This document shows, piece after piece, positions 1 to 11,603 of a DNA stretch of 64,000 nucleotides. Numbering within the stretch: position 1 is the stretch's first letter; every line of letters begins with the position of its first letter. The stretch comes from Rhypophila decipiens (Eukaryota > Ascomycota > Sordariomycetes > Sordariales > Naviculisporaceae), in NCBI GenBank assembly GCA_033297075.1, contig MU858046.1:248001-312000 (forward strand), in the 5' to 3' direction. The notes beneath the pieces are model-generated. The model searched no databases and was not told the DNA's origin. It saw only the letters and a program-made list of their open reading frames with translations. Made by a program: the position numbers and the translations under genes.

Positions 1-1477
1 ACAAGAGCCCCGAAATCAGCACCATAAGCAAGGATTGGTGTAGTAACCAGTCCCGAGAGCGGTTGCAGAACCGAAAGACCAAACTTGATGGATAAGGATC
101 AGGGTCCTATTCATTTTGCCTGTTTATGTCTCTTGGGTGTCAATCTGCAACAGACGCCATCAAGGGTGAAGAACCGTACGACGACAGATGCCGCCTCGTT
201 CAGCTCGGGAACATATCCAACCATTGCACAGGAAGAGGGCCGTCCATCCTCTCCTTCACACCTCCTTTTTTTGCCCCTCTTCTGAGTTGCTCACCGACCC
301 AACTCGGGATTCGGATCATGGGCCAACAAGGCGCATATACGGATAATTCGTGCAGCTCAAAGTTGCAAAGTTGCAGTCGGTGGAGATGGCGATTGGATTG
401 GAGCCCAATTAAGGAATTTTAGCTGATGCCCAGTGACTGGAAATAGAGTGGTTTTGTCTTGTCATCTCTCTTCTTGACCTGTTCCTGGAAAGGAGAGAAC
501 AAAAAATTCATGCATCGTCAGTCAATTCATCAAAAATGAAGCCAACTGGTTGGTTCTGCAGTTCTTAGGCATGGGGTCATGCGCAATGACGCGTTGCCAT
601 TGGCCACGACACGCGACATGGCTTCTTGGGGACATCCAGAACTTCTTTCCCGCGCCGCAGCGCCGCATCGCGTCATTCATTCCCGCGGTTCATCCAACCC
701 TCTTCAAGATCCTTGTCAAGGCCAAGAACAGATTGGCGATTTGAAGAGGGGGGGAAGGATTGACAAGACGGCAGCAGCCCAGGAAAGTTCTGCGGCCCAA
801 TTTCTGTCCGCCTTGATGGCAAGGCAAGGGAGGCGGCCGCCATGGTAATTTCCAGCATGGATTGGGAGATCCTGTCAGCTTTGGCAGCTGAGAAGTGACG
901 AGTGACGACCTGAAATGAATTGGTGACATGTCGACGGGTTTCGTTCCCGAACCGACGGAAATTCCTTCATCCCAAGGGTTACGAAATGGAAGAACCAAAA
1001 TTGGACTGCGCAGAAGCGAACTGGTTTGTCTTCAGAAGCTGGTACAAACACACATGTGGTTGCAAATTGCGGGGTTCAGCTCTCTGAAACAAACAGCTTA
1101 TCCATGCCAAGCTTCCAAATCGAAGACAGCAACCTGGAACCCCACTCTTGTCCGACCGGAACTGACACCAGCTGGTGCCATCAGTCGACCCCTGCAAAGA
1201 TGGGCGGCAAATCCCGTGTCACACAGACTGCAAGCAAGAACTCCGAGTTCACAGCTTGAACAGCCAGCTGCAATCGTCACTCACCAAAAGTAGCAAGACG
1301 GCGTCAAGCGTTCAAAATTGCATCCATATTACGATATTCAAATTACCGAGTGGTAATTTCACCACAAAAAGGAGGGTTACGCAATTTCGGCCCGTGCCTT
1401 TTTGTCCGCAGTCTTGAATCAAGCCACCAAATACTCCCCGGTCCGAAATCCTTGCCAACCCCCGGGTCCTCCGCAAG
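1..1477. other. Upstream intergenic region of GCN20
   Basis: I see no supportable gene here: the open frames are short, overlap on both strands and lack recognisable protein motifs. The last few hundred bases must hold the promoter and 5' leader of GCN20. A copy of the word TACGGATA lies at 338-345. The 5' neighbour is outside the window. Confidence 0.5.
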
Positions 1478-3851
1478 ATGGATGCCGAAATCCGGGCTGT
1501 GCTCCCGAACATCGATCCCGTGATCTCGGAGTATTCGGCCGGCTATTTGACCCACGCCTCCACGGCATGGTCCGATGAGGAGGAGGCTTCTGGGGACTCG
1601 CTGTCTCCTCTCGCCGAAGCCGCCAGCACCATCACCGAGCTGCTCCTTTCCGCTTCCGGTGAGCCCAGTGCTGCCGTCCAGGAGAAAATCAGGGGCTTGG
1701 TTGAGAAATGGGTCAACACTTATTCGGCCCAGAGCGCCGAGAGCCTGGACAGGAGAGGCCCGGCCGTCCGGCGTCTCGACCAGACCATCCAAGTGAGCGC
1801 CCAGAGGAACATGTCGTCCACATTGGCCGTCGCCACCGGAGGCGTTGATCTCGAGTCTGCCAATGTCCGCAAGGTCGAGTCCAAGGTCGACAAGAAGAAG
1901 CTGGAGAAGGCCGAGAGGAAGATCGCGGCCAAGCAGAGCAAGAAGGTCTTCAAGACTGTCGAGTACGAGGCTTCAAGACTCTTGAACCAGGCCGAGTCGG
2001 CCGAGTCGTACGAGGAGTTTTACATGGCCGTCAACCCTCTCCAGCTCGGCGCTCAGGCCTCAAAGTCCAAGGATATCAAGATCGACAACACCGATGTTTC
2101 GATTGGTGGTCTGCGAATCTTGACCGACACCACCTTGACTCTCTCGTACGGACACCGTTATGGTCTTGTGGGTAACAACGGTGTGGGTAAATCAACGCTT
2201 CTCAGGGCTTTGTCCAGGAGAGAGGTTGCCATCCCGACTCACATTTCCATTTTGCACGTTGAGCAAGAGGTATGTTTGGCTTTACCCTATATGAGGAAGG
2301 ATACGGGTACTAACCATGATGCAGATTACTGGTGATGACACCCCTGCGTTACAAGCTGTCTTGGACGCCGATGTATGGCGCAAGGTCTTGTTGAAGGAGC
2401 AAACCGTAAGATATCTGTTCATGTAACCTCCCGCGTCGTTCACTGGATACTAACACTATCTTCAGGAAATCACTCAAAAACTGGCTGATATCGAAAGCCA
2501 AAGGACAGGGTTGGCCGACACGTCGGCTGATGCCGCAAAACTCGATAAAGACCGTGAGGCTTTGGATCAAAGGCTAGGAGATATCCAGGGCAAGCTGGCC
2601 GAGATGGAGTCGGACAAAGCCGAGTCCAGAGCTGCTAGTATCCTCGCCGGTCTGGGTTTCTCGCAAGAACGGCAGCAATTTGCCACCAAGACCTTCTCTG
2701 GTGGTTGGCGTATGCGTCTGGCTCTTGCCCGAGCCCTTTTCTGCGAGCCCGATCTCCTCCTTCTCGACGAACCGTCCAACATGTTGGACGTCCCCTCCAT
2801 TACCTTCCTTTCCAACTATCTCCAGACATACCCCAGCACCGTTCTGGTCGTTTCTCACGACAGAGCATTCCTCAACGAAGTCGCAACAGACATCATCCAC
2901 CAGCACTCTCAGAGACTCGACTACTACCGGGGTGCCAACTTCGACACCTTCTACGCCACCAAGGAAGAGCGCAAGAAGACGGCCAAGCGCGAGTACGAGA
3001 CCCAGATGGCCCAGCGCGCCCATCTCCAGGCCTTCATCGACAAGTTCCGCTACAACGCAGCCAAGTCGTCCGAGGCCCAGTCTCGCATCAAGAAGCTCGA
3101 GCGCATGCCCGTCCTCGAGGCCCCAGAGACGGAATACAGCGTCCACTTCCAGTTCCCCGAGGTCGAGAAGATCTCCCCGCCCATCGTGCAAATGTCCGAG
3201 GTCACGTTTGGCTATTCCAAGGACAACATCCTCCTTCGCAACGTCGACCTCGACGTCCAGCTCGACTCGCGTATCGGCATCGTGGGGCCCAACGGTGCCG
3301 GTAAAACGACCGTTCTCAAACTCCTCGTCGGCAAGCTCTCGCCCACCTCTGGCACCATCTCGATGCACCCCCGCCTCAGGATCGGCTTCTTTGCCCAGCA
3401 CCACGTCGACGCGCTCGACCTCAACGCCAGCGCCGTCACCTTCATGGCCAAGAACTACCCCGGCAGGAAGGACGAGGAATACCGTCGCCAGTTGGGCGCC
3501 TTTGGCATCACTGGCACTACGGGCTTGCAAAAAATGGAGCTCTTGTCTGGAGGTCAAAAGTCCAGGGTGGCGTTTGCTTGTTTGGCGCTGCAGAATCCGC
3601 ATATCCTTGTGCTCGACGAACCGTCCAATCATTTGGATATCGAGGCTATGGATGCCTTGTCGGATGCGCTCAAGGAGTTCCAGGGCGGTGTGTTGATGGT
3701 TTCTCACGATGTTACCATGTTGCAGACTGTTTGTACTTCGTTGTGGGTGTGTGATAACGGCACTGTGGAGAAGTTCCCTGGTGATGTGCAGGCGTATAAG
3801 AGGAGGATTACCGCGCAGGCTGATGCTGCTGGTGTTGTCAAGGCTCATTAA
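1478..3851 (+). CDS. gcn20: ABC-F protein GCN20, translation regulator
   Basis: Non-transporter ABC-F ATPase. In yeast, Gcn20 works with Gcn1 on ribosomes to deliver the uncharged-tRNA signal to the kinase Gcn2. Three exons (1478-2269, 2325-2405, 2466-3851) join in frame to 752 residues, the same length as yeast Gcn20. The first ~200 residues are the non-ATPase N-terminal part, which binds Gcn1 in yeast. Nucleotide-binding domain 1 has Walker A GNNGVGKST (~232), signature FSGGWRMR (~367) and Walker B LLLLDEPSN (~390). Domain 2 has GPNGAGKTT (~565), LSGGQKSR (~651) and VLDEPSNHLD (~674). There are no membrane spans. Both Walker B motifs read DEPSN rather than the commoner DEPTN. Introns are 55 and 60 bp with TACTAAC-type branch sites. 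The start is the first ATG of the open frame and its N-terminus resembles ABCF3/GCN20. Function is by family. Confidence 0.95.
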
Positions 3852-4330
3852 GGGTGAACTTGTAGTACAATTCAGGCGGTTTGTGGTTTGCGGGTGGAGA
3901 AAGAAAAAAAGAAGTGTATAGAGGATACGAATGGATTTACTTGAGAATACCCAAGATTCTTGGCATAAAATGGGGCCTATTTACAGGTCTAGGCAGCCCC
4001 CTTCCGGACTTGACTTTTACAACGTGAAGAAAATGGACCTCGTCCAGCGTCATGGCACGCCGGGCATGGTGTGGCATGGTAGGTTATCACAGAACAGGAA
4101 CGGACCAAGTATGTCTGTAATCCCCCTCTCATTATTAAAGCCGTGAGACGACAGGTTACGCCACTCGCCTCCGAGTCCAAGGCCCAGGAATAACAACATG
4201 GGACATTCCCATGCGTGCGTGCGTGCCATTCCTCCGCCATCGGATTGCTCACTATAGATGGACAAATGAACGACCCGTCAGTCAGCCTCGACGAATCATG
4301 CCCCAACTTGTTCAGCCGCCGCCTGGTTTA

Positions 4331-4415
<85 letters not shown>

Positions 4416-4440
4416 TCTCTCTCGAAAGATGTCACTTGAC
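3852..4440. other. Convergent 3' region between GCN20 and the membrane-protein gene
   Basis: GCN20 (+) and the next gene (-) end towards each other here, so this holds two 3' untranslated regions and termination signals. The only strong structure is the long CT microsatellite listed separately. No gene is seen. Confidence 0.6.
4334..4423. repeat. (CT)n microsatellite, about 90 bp
   Basis: An almost pure CT dinucleotide tract broken by a single G at about 4403. It ends 18 bp from the stop codon of the minus-strand membrane-protein gene, so that gene's transcript would carry a (GA)n tract in its 3' untranslated region. A shorter GA tract (4857-4874) sits inside that gene's first intron, where it reads as a polypyrimidine run on the coding strand. 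Confidence 0.95.
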
Positions 4441-5415
4441 TTAAGCCGAGATGGATACCGGCTCACGGCGGGAAGAAACATCAACCTCGGTAGTACGGCC
4501 CAACGAGATGGGCTGCACGGTGCCGTCCTTGTAGAGGGAGAACTCAAAGGCCATGGTGTGGTATGTTTTGTAGAGCGAGAAGAAGGCGGCCATGACCATT
4601 AGGCATCTAGCCACATTCACCGTTCGATGGTTAGCAAGTCGTCTCAGAGTATTCGTGGATTTATGTGTCCTGTCTTGGGTAGTAGAGAGAGCGGATGGGA
4701 TGCACATACCCGAGGATGATGGTCAATACGATGGAGGGGAATTGGCCCCAGCTCAAGTTCCAGCAGTAATAATACGGGCAGGGTGCTTGTGTCCAGAGGG
4801 CTGTTGTTGTTGTCTGTTAGTTTTCATCCAAGTCACCTCTGTTGTAGGCCCTCCAAGAGAGAGAGAGAGAGAGTTGAGACCTTAATTACCTCCAAAAACG
4901 ATCAACGTGACCCCAAAGAAAAAGTCCACAGCGGTAGTAAACAAACTCGCCAGATTCTTCTTGGGCGGAGGAGGAGGCTGTGAATACCCCCTCAAAAGCT
5001 CATCCTCCTCCTCACCACCACCGCCAACAACCCAGCTAGCATCCCCTATGCTCAAAGACATCCGAGGAAGTCGTCGCGAGACTCCCCGAGCAACGGTGGA
5101 AAACTGGGGCAGGTGGACTAGCTGCCAGACGATGACAACCAAGAGCTCGTAAAAGATTGGGACTGTGAATTCGCGGCCTCTGCCCATGCGTCCTACGATG
5201 GAAAGGCCAAGCAGGGGACCAAAGGCCAGCAGCGCGAGACCAAAGCGGATTATCTTGGATACACGGACGCGAGTGCGGTATTGAGGGTCTTGGGTGGAGG
5301 AGTCGATTCGCAGGTAGGTGGTGTTTCTTGCTGCTGCGGCGGTGGTGGGGGGTGGTGGAGGGCGGTAGGTCATTGATGGGTTGAGATCGTCTGTGGCTTT
5401 TGGGGGGGAGGACAT
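4441..5415 (-). CDS. Four-span membrane protein of unknown function
   Basis: Three exons (5415-4890, 4800-4710, 4606-4441) join in frame to 260 residues; both exon junctions fall inside the C-terminal membrane part. Four hydrophobic segments are visible: around IIRFGLALLAFGPLLG, VPIFYELLVVIVWQLVHLP, FTTAVDFFFGVTLIVFGAL and the segment spanning the second splice (IVLTIILGCLMVMAAFF). The N-terminus is proline-rich and cytosol-like, and a loop of polar and acidic residues with a proline stretch separates spans 2 and 3. The four-span plan recalls MARVEL-type fungal membrane proteins, but I cannot name the family. The first donor is GTAATT, a less common form. The gene converges on GCN20 and diverges from the SRP40-like gene. 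Confidence 0.75.
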
Positions 5416-6700
5416 GGTGATGCCTTATCCGTAGTCGGTTGATGATAGTGAGAATGGTGTATTTTGGTCACTGAGAGGAGGAGGAGGTAGCGATGTCCAA
5501 GGTCAACAACTACTTTCAGGAGTGAGTGAGGTGGTGGGATGGAGTGTTATATATGGGATATGTATAGCCAAACAGAAAAGGAACAGATACACAGTGTCAA
5601 TATCGCAGTTTTGGTATTTCGTATTTCGTATCATTATGAGTAAACCTTTTTCAAGACAGAATATAAACACTACCCGCCGGGCTGTGAGGACGCCTACTCC
5701 AGGATGGGAGATCAACATGTGCGAAACACTGTGAGAGAAGGCATCCTCCGCCGTGTTGGCCCTCTCCAACCACCCTACCGGCCATGGCTGGTGAGGCAGA
5801 GAGCGGCTTTGGCGGTTTTGTTTTATCTCGGTGCCTGGCGTTGAGCGGATGCGACGCGGGGGGCTGTATGAGAATTGGACGCCGGATTCATTGGCTGGGA
5901 TGAGGCATTGCTTCATACTGGCCGCGCGTCTCTCTGCGTCTTTGGAGGATTTGGCACGTTTTGGGACATGTTGATATTTGATATCCGTATAGTAGTGGGA
6001 TCAGAGTTGAGTATGTTTTGCATTCTGACGACTTGCGTCAGCCATTCAGACGCCAAGAGGGATCACTGCATGTCGAATCCGCAGATATGTAGAAGGTCTG
6101 TAACTCTGTATGGAGGACAAATTTCATCAAAAGAACAGCTGATATCCGTACGGGGTACATAACTCTTTGAATGCGAGAAGGAATATGGACCCGGTAGCCT
6201 TATGACGCACATTTCAAGGACCACTCAACTACTCGTAACTGCCTCAGGTTGACCATTCACAGCAAGACATCGAGCAAAGACTGCCACGGTCGATGGGCGC
6301 GAACCGAGGTCGTCGTCTCGTTCAATGTGCGATGCTGTGATGTCTATCCTTGCTTGTTGAAGTGAAGGGATGTCGCTTCCGTCCCGTCAGGTGGCTGCCT
6401 CGGCTGACAACTGCTAGACTGGTGGGGCGGTGAGAGCAGGGTCCACCCCGCCTGCCAACATGGCAGAAAAATAAAAAAAGGCGGTGAGTGGTCGCAATTC
6501 GCGAGCCGTCTGAACTTGTACCCAAACTTTTTCTCAAGACAAGACCTCGGATCTAAAGCCAACGCCGTTCTTCCCACTACACGGTTCAATTGGAAAACTC
6601 TTCCATGTCCGCACCACCCTCGTGGCTCTTCTCCAATAACCAGAAACCTACAAACGTCCAGACACCAGCAACTCAACCGAAAACCGTTCACGAAGACAAG
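5416..6700. promoter_or_regulatory. Divergent promoter region, membrane protein / SRP40-like gene
   Basis: The two flanking genes read away from each other, so this 1.3-kb segment must contain both promoters and leaders. Two copies of the word TATCCGTA (reverse of TACGGATA) lie at 5982-5989 and 6143-6150. An in-frame upstream ATG at 6590 could extend the SRP40-like protein. No independent gene is supported. Confidence 0.5.
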
Positions 6701-8251
6701 ATGGCGAAAGAAAAGAAGGTCAAGAAGACCAAGTCGTCGGCCTCGGTCGAGAAGAGCACGGCTGCTGAGGCCCCAGCCACCACCGCACAGCCCCCCGCCC
6801 AGCTCATGGACCTTGTCGAAGACTTCCTTTCTGTCAATAACTTTGCCGACGCCCACCGTGAATTCACCAAGCAGCGTGCACAAAAGTTTCCCAAATCCAC
6901 AAAAGCCAGCGACGGACAGCACCACTCCCTGGTCACAGTCTTTCAGACATGGGAGACCTCTCTTAATAAATCTGGCAGCACCGGCCTACAAGCTGCTGTC
7001 GAGCAGGTCACCAAGGTTAGCAGCTCTAGCGACAGTGACAGTGACAGTGACAGCAGCAGCAGCAGCGATTCCGAAGCTGCGGACAACGATAATGACGGCG
7101 ACGTGGAGATGGCCGATGTCGCCGAGGAGAAGGAGTCTTCGAGCTCCGATTCCAGCAGCAGCTCCGACAGCTCTTCTGACAGTGAGAGTGAGGACGAGAA
7201 GCCCGCACCCGAGAAGGCGGCACCTGAGAAGGCGGCTGCACCTGCTGCCTCGAACCCATTGAAGCGCAAGGCCGAGAGCGATTCGTCGTCTTCCGAGTCG
7301 TCAGACGATTCCAGCGACGATTCGAGCGACGATTCAAGCTCCGAGGACGAGGCCCCTCCTGCGAAGAAGACAAAGGTCGATGCATCCTCGCCTGCGAAGA
7401 AGACCAAGAACGAGTCATCCTCATCTGCCAAGACGACCAAGGTCGATTCAACCTCGCCTACGAAGACCACGGCCGAGTCATCCTCCTCCGATTCTTCCGA
7501 CTCGGAATCCGACTCGGAATCCGACGCTAAGCCTGCAAAGAAGTTGGAGAAGACCAAGAAGACGAAGAAGTCTGCCACGCCCTCAAGCTCTAGCTCCAGC
7601 TCCGACTCTGATGCTAGCTCGGAGTCGTCTTCTTCCGACGAGTCTGGTTCCGACTCTTCCTCGTCTGATGACTCGTCTGGTGACTCAGGGTCTGATTCCG
7701 ACTCTGATTCCGACTCTGATTCCGACTCTTCTGATTCGGAGGCGGAAAAGGCCGCGGCGGTCCCGCTCCCCGAGAGCAAAGGCTCCTCTTCCGAGTCATC
7801 CAGCGATTCGTCATCGGATTCCGAATCCGACTCGGAGAAGAAGAAGGAGGACAGCGGCAAGAAGCAGAGCGAGACCAAGACCAAGACCAATAGCAGTGGA
7901 TCCGACAGCTCGGCAACATTGGGCAAGACCTCGCCCGAAATCTTCCCCGTTACCGAGTTTGCTCCGCTCCCGCCCAACCCCAAGGTGAATAACCGCGGGA
8001 AGGGCGCCAATGGTGATAAGAAGCCCATTGTCCCTTTCTCTCGTGTTAGAGCGGATGTCAAGGTCGATCCCAAGTTTGCCAACAACGGCTTCAACTCGGC
8101 CATTGATGAGTGGGGCCAGAAGGCACACGAGGACCTGATCGTCACTCGTGGCAAGGGCTTTACCAAGGAGAAGAACAAGAAGAAGAAGGGCAGTTACCGA
8201 GGAGGACGCATTGATACCAACGCTTTCGGTGGTATCAAGTTTGACGACTAG
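6701..8251 (+). CDS. srp40: SRP40/Nopp140-like nucleolar phosphoprotein with LisH motif
   Basis: Likely nucleolar chaperone-type phosphoprotein of the SRP40/NOLC1 (Nopp140) family, linked to snoRNP traffic and ribosome assembly. From the chosen start (ACAAGATGGCG context) it is 516 residues without introns; an in-frame ATG at 6590 would add 37. A LisH motif (LMDLVEDFLSVNNFADAHRE, ~35-66) is followed by long Ser/Asp/Glu acidic blocks alternating with Lys/Pro/Ala linkers, the Nopp140 layout and a typical casein kinase 2 target. The last ~75 residues (PFSRVRADVKVD ... NAFGGIKFDD) match the conserved SRP40 C-terminal domain. The serine blocks contain short tandem repeats at DNA level. A near-identical copy of the LisH-coding segment lies 35 kb away beside HIR1. 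Confidence 0.88.
   Translation: MAKEKKVKKTKSSASVEKSTAAEAPATTAQPPAQLMDLVEDFLSVNNFADAHREFTKQRAQKFPKSTKASDGQHHSLVTVFQTWETSLNKSGSTGLQAAVEQVTKVSSSSDSDSDSDSSSSSDSEAADNDNDGDVEMADVAEEKESSSSDSSSSSDSSSDSESEDEKPAPEKAAPEKAAAPAASNPLKRKAESDSSSSESSDDSSDDSSDDSSSEDEAPPAKKTKVDASSPAKKTKNESSSSAKTTKVDSTSPTKTTAESSSSDSSDSESDSESDAKPAKKLEKTKKTKKSATPSSSSSSSDSDASSESSSSDESGSDSSSSDDSSGDSGSDSDSDSDSDSDSSDSEAEKAAAVPLPESKGSSSESSSDSSSDSESDSEKKKEDSGKKQSETKTKTNSSGSDSSATLGKTSPEIFPVTEFAPLPPNPKVNNRGKGANGDKKPIVPFSRVRADVKVDPKFANNGFNSAIDEWGQKAHEDLIVTRGKGFTKEKNKKKKGSYRGGRIDTNAFGGIKFDD
7690..7735 (+). repeat. 12-bp tandem repeat in SRP40-like acidic block
   Basis: A 12-bp unit related to GATTCCGACTCT is repeated about three times and encodes a Ser-Asp run. 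Such repeats may change copy number between strains without breaking frame. Confidence 0.7.
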
Positions 8252-9330
8252 GCAATTCGACTCTATGGGTTGGAAAGGGTGATGTCAAGTGATGATTGTG
8301 CTGTTGATAAGATGGCTTGTGAGGAAAGGACGGCCACAAATGGGACGAGAGTTTTGCAAGGCTATTGCACATACGTAAGGGTCTCGTGGATACATAGTAC
8401 CGCTCGAACGTCATCGGCATGGGGAAACGACCAGGTGGAGCAAAAATAAAAAGGGAGTAGAAAAGCATTAGATCGTTTTGCGCCTTTGCTCTAGATCATC
8501 AACAGCAATGCTCTTTTTCTTTCTAGACAGCATGTACCTGCGCTAGGCGAGAGGGATTTCGTTTCATTGTTCCTTACAACCGGATACTTGTTTCTTTGGG
8601 GGTGGATTCTTTTCAGTGTTTGTTTCTATAGGTTCTCAGGTTCATGTTTGCTTGGTTTAAGCTGGGGCGTCATGGGGAGGTTATACCTCGGTGTCTGTTA
8701 GCCTCGGGAAGATAAAAGATGAGAATAAAATCGTATTCAAGAATTTTCATGTACCAACCAATCACTGACAGACCTCCGAGAGATGTAAACAATCGTTCGT
8801 GTTATTCGAGAAAATCTCCCTGGCTAGAACCACTATCTGGCCTTTAATATGGGCATTTATCTTTCACCTCCTGACCACTTTCATGTCTAGACGAGTTCTC
8901 GATAGAGATTGGAGATGGCTGGCTCGTTAAATACCTCGAGTCGATCAGATGGTATGACTTGCTTGTCTAGCCTTAACAAAGGAGGATCGTTCCTTTTGAA
9001 AGTGCTTGCGAAAGAGCTCCGAGGGCAGTTGTGGGCGGCAGCTCTGAGATACACTACCAGTAGGTAACGATTCAATTTCAGCTCCTCTTTCCATGTTGAT
9101 GCTGCTACATACATAGCAAGCTTACCAAGTTGAGGATTGACCCTCACAAGGAGTCAGTCCCATGAACATGCCTGAGTGATGCCCCAGGCCTGCACTCTGA
9201 AGTTCCCAACTTGTCAGATCACCGCTGCTCCCCTTCTGCTGCCTCCTTTCCCGGAAAAAAGGTCATTCATACTCATCCAGCAGTCAGTCGCCTGCCTTCC
9301 AATATGTTCAAAGATCTTGTGTGTAAAACC
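8252..9330. other. Convergent 3' intergenic region, SRP40-like / PEX11
   Basis: Two genes end here from opposite sides, leaving about 1.1 kb. The open frames are short with no recognisable motif, including an 86-codon minus-strand frame near 8887-9147. I see no RNA gene or repeat. Confidence 0.5.
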
Positions 9331-10676
9331 TCACTCCCCACCGCCGCAGCGTTCCCAAACCTCCAACCCAGTCAACCACGTACTCCCCAGCATACACACA
9401 CCCACCATGCCACTCCCCATTTCGACCCAGCCCACCACCGTGCCCGGGAGCGCTAAATCCAGCAAATCAGCAATAACCTTCCTGCCAACCTTTCTGCTTG
9501 TAACCCTAAATTCTTCCCTTTCCCTTTCCCGGGCTTGTCTTTCCTTTTGCTCTTTTCTCGCCTTCTCAATCTCACCACCCTGCTTCTTCTCTTCTGCACA
9601 AGTAGTAGACACAGAAAGCGATGTCGAGGTAAGATTCTGCCCACTCCTAGCGGAAGGAACATCCCTCCTCAACGCCCATAAATTAATCAACTTGACCGTC
9701 CCCGCCGCGACACCACAGACCAGCGCAAAGAACCAGAACCGCTGGCCTTCAACGTGTAACGTGCGCGCGAGGTCTGGGCCCCAGAAAGTTGTCAACAACT
9801 GCTGCCTTTCCCCCACACCGGCGGAAGACGAAGGAGCGGCGGCGGCGGCGGCAAGCAAGACCTCTGGGAAATGGAGCGTCTCGAGGAGTAAATAAAGGCC
9901 GTTAAAGGAGGATGAGAATATTGCGAGGTAGATTTGTAGGGCTTGAAGATGACCTGAATTTTTTGAGGTTTTTGTTGTTGGAGATGATGATGATGAAAAG
10001 AGGTTCCAGGCAGACCTAAACGAGTCGAGGAATCGTCCTACGCGGAAGAAACGTCTTCCTAGGGCGAAGGAGGATCTCAGGGCTAGGAGGGTCGGGATTG
10101 AGAGAAGGGAGTGGATAAGTTCTGTTGTTGCGGAGACACCACTCGACTTTTCTACTGACCCGGCGGTGGAGGAGAGTAAGAGCGAGGTGAGAGAGGTTAG
10201 CATGATTAGGGTGAATTGTCGGAGTGGTTCGTAGCAGCAGAGGATCTGGGTTATTGCTTGGAGGAGGCGGAATGTTCGCTCTAGACCGGCTTTGGTTTGG
10301 TTAGCAGGTGCCAGGGGTTCTTTCTGCCTTGTTGTTCTTGGGGGAATTTTGTGTAGAGGTTTCATCATGGAGAGAGGGAAAGTGGAAGGAAGGCATGATG
10401 AATGGGCAGTGTTTGTTTGTATATAGAACAAATGTGCAGACAACCACCAGGAATTCTCATTCTGGTCCACATCAGAGTCGGGTTCCACGAGCCCCTGAGT
10501 ATCCAATCAACTGTTGTGACCAAGAGTGCAAAGCGAAAATCGAAAAGAGCTGTAAGGGGTGAATAGTGAAAAAACACAGTAAATAATAACTCACAAGCAT
10601 CCGTCACAAACTTGACAAACTGTTCAAAGGTGCTGATTCGCCGGGGACCACCTTGCCCCTGAGTAGAGGTAGTCAT
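9331..10676 (-). CDS. PEX11-family peroxisomal membrane protein
   Basis: Peroxisome elongation and division factor of the PEX11 family, probably the fungal PEX11C-like branch. Two exons (10676-10595, 10289-9331) join in phase 1 to 346 residues; the 305-bp intron is long for this window and ends in AAG rather than the usual CAG or TAG. The join restores the family N-terminus: FEQFVKFVTDA followed by SGLERTFRLLQAITQIL. Hydrophobic or amphipathic stretches follow (LQIYLAIFSSSFNGLYLLL, FFALVCGVAAGTVKLINLW, and a last one around TVVGWVEMGSGMVGVCML), with an arginine/glutamate-rich coiled linker before the final one, as in the family. An alanine run (~230) looks like lineage-specific low complexity. 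Role is by family. Confidence 0.82.
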
Positions 10677-11603
10677 TGCTTTTGTCCAAGTAGATATCTC
10701 AAATAGGACAAGGACTGCTTGCTCTCCCTTTTGCTATATGAGATCTGTCGTCATTCAAGAGTTCTGATATGAACCGGACTCGTCGTGGTTTAACGGGTAT
10801 CCTCAGCTGGAAAAATACTCAAGTGACTGAAACAAAAATCGTCGAGATCAGATAACGTCCGAGCAGAATAGGCGAATGTGAAGATATCACAGAATTTATT
10901 CTTCTTCAAAGGTTCAATCTCATGAACTCAAGAGACGGGACATCAGCCGATAAAGTTTTCAGACAGTGCTGTGGAATTGCGGCCGTGGTGGTATATTGCT
11001 GTCAAGAAAAAAAGTATTTTGAGTTTCAATGAACAAAGTAAATTCGTGTCCAATTTGAATCTTCTTCTCTCGAGCCTGCGGTCGTCGATATTGCTTATAA
11101 GGGTTCATAAGGCGGTCTTGATGCTTCCAGGTTACCGATTGACGTCTCAGGTCTTGGCAATGCAGGTCCAGCAACCCAACACACTAGGTCCGAACTGGGA
11201 CGAGTTTCATATTCATCAGTGTCTACAGTCTCGATCCCAATACTCGTCAGGGGTAAAAACTTTTATCCATCTTCTCATGATAAAGGTCAACGCATCCAGA
11301 CAAAGTTCACAACATATTCTCTCACTAAACTTGTACACTCAAGTCTGCAAACCACAATTTAAAACAAAAGAAACAAGACCTCTGTATCGCCATTCCACGA
11401 TAATAATAAAAGCTAAATACAATGTACGGCCGTTCCTCTCTCAGAAGAACGACCTTCTACGTCTTTTGGAAAAAGGTGCCCAATCACAATGTACAAGACC
11501 TGGGAATTCTTTTGGGTGTTGCCGTTTCTGTCAAGAGTTCGACCATCTAGTTGTTCCCCTTCCCACCTCCTTCCTCCCCGTTTGTTGACTTCACCGGTCT
11601 ACT
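10677..11603. other. Intergenic region between PEX11 promoter and NUO51 3' end
   Basis: It carries the PEX11 upstream region (right of 10676) and the NUO51 3' flank. A 205-codon plus-strand frame (10971-11588) has no recognisable motif and runs into the NUO51 3' end, so I treat it as chance. Confidence 0.5.

Noticed and set aside
2680..3696. 338-codon plus-strand frame overlapping GCN20 in another frame
   Set aside because: Ser/Pro/Arg-rich shadow of GC-rich coding sequence.
2574..3848. 424-codon minus-strand open frame opposite GCN20
   Set aside because: Exactly antisense to conserved ABC domains; it arises from the codon bias of the real gene and has no domain of its own.
6943..8178. 411-codon minus-strand frame opposite the SRP40-like gene
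   Set aside because: Mirror of the Ser/Asp repeats (reads as Ser/Glu/Leu runs); low complexity, not a gene.
10971..11588. 205-codon plus-strand frame between PEX11 and NUO51
   Set aside because: No family signal, and it overlaps the expected NUO51 3' untranslated region.
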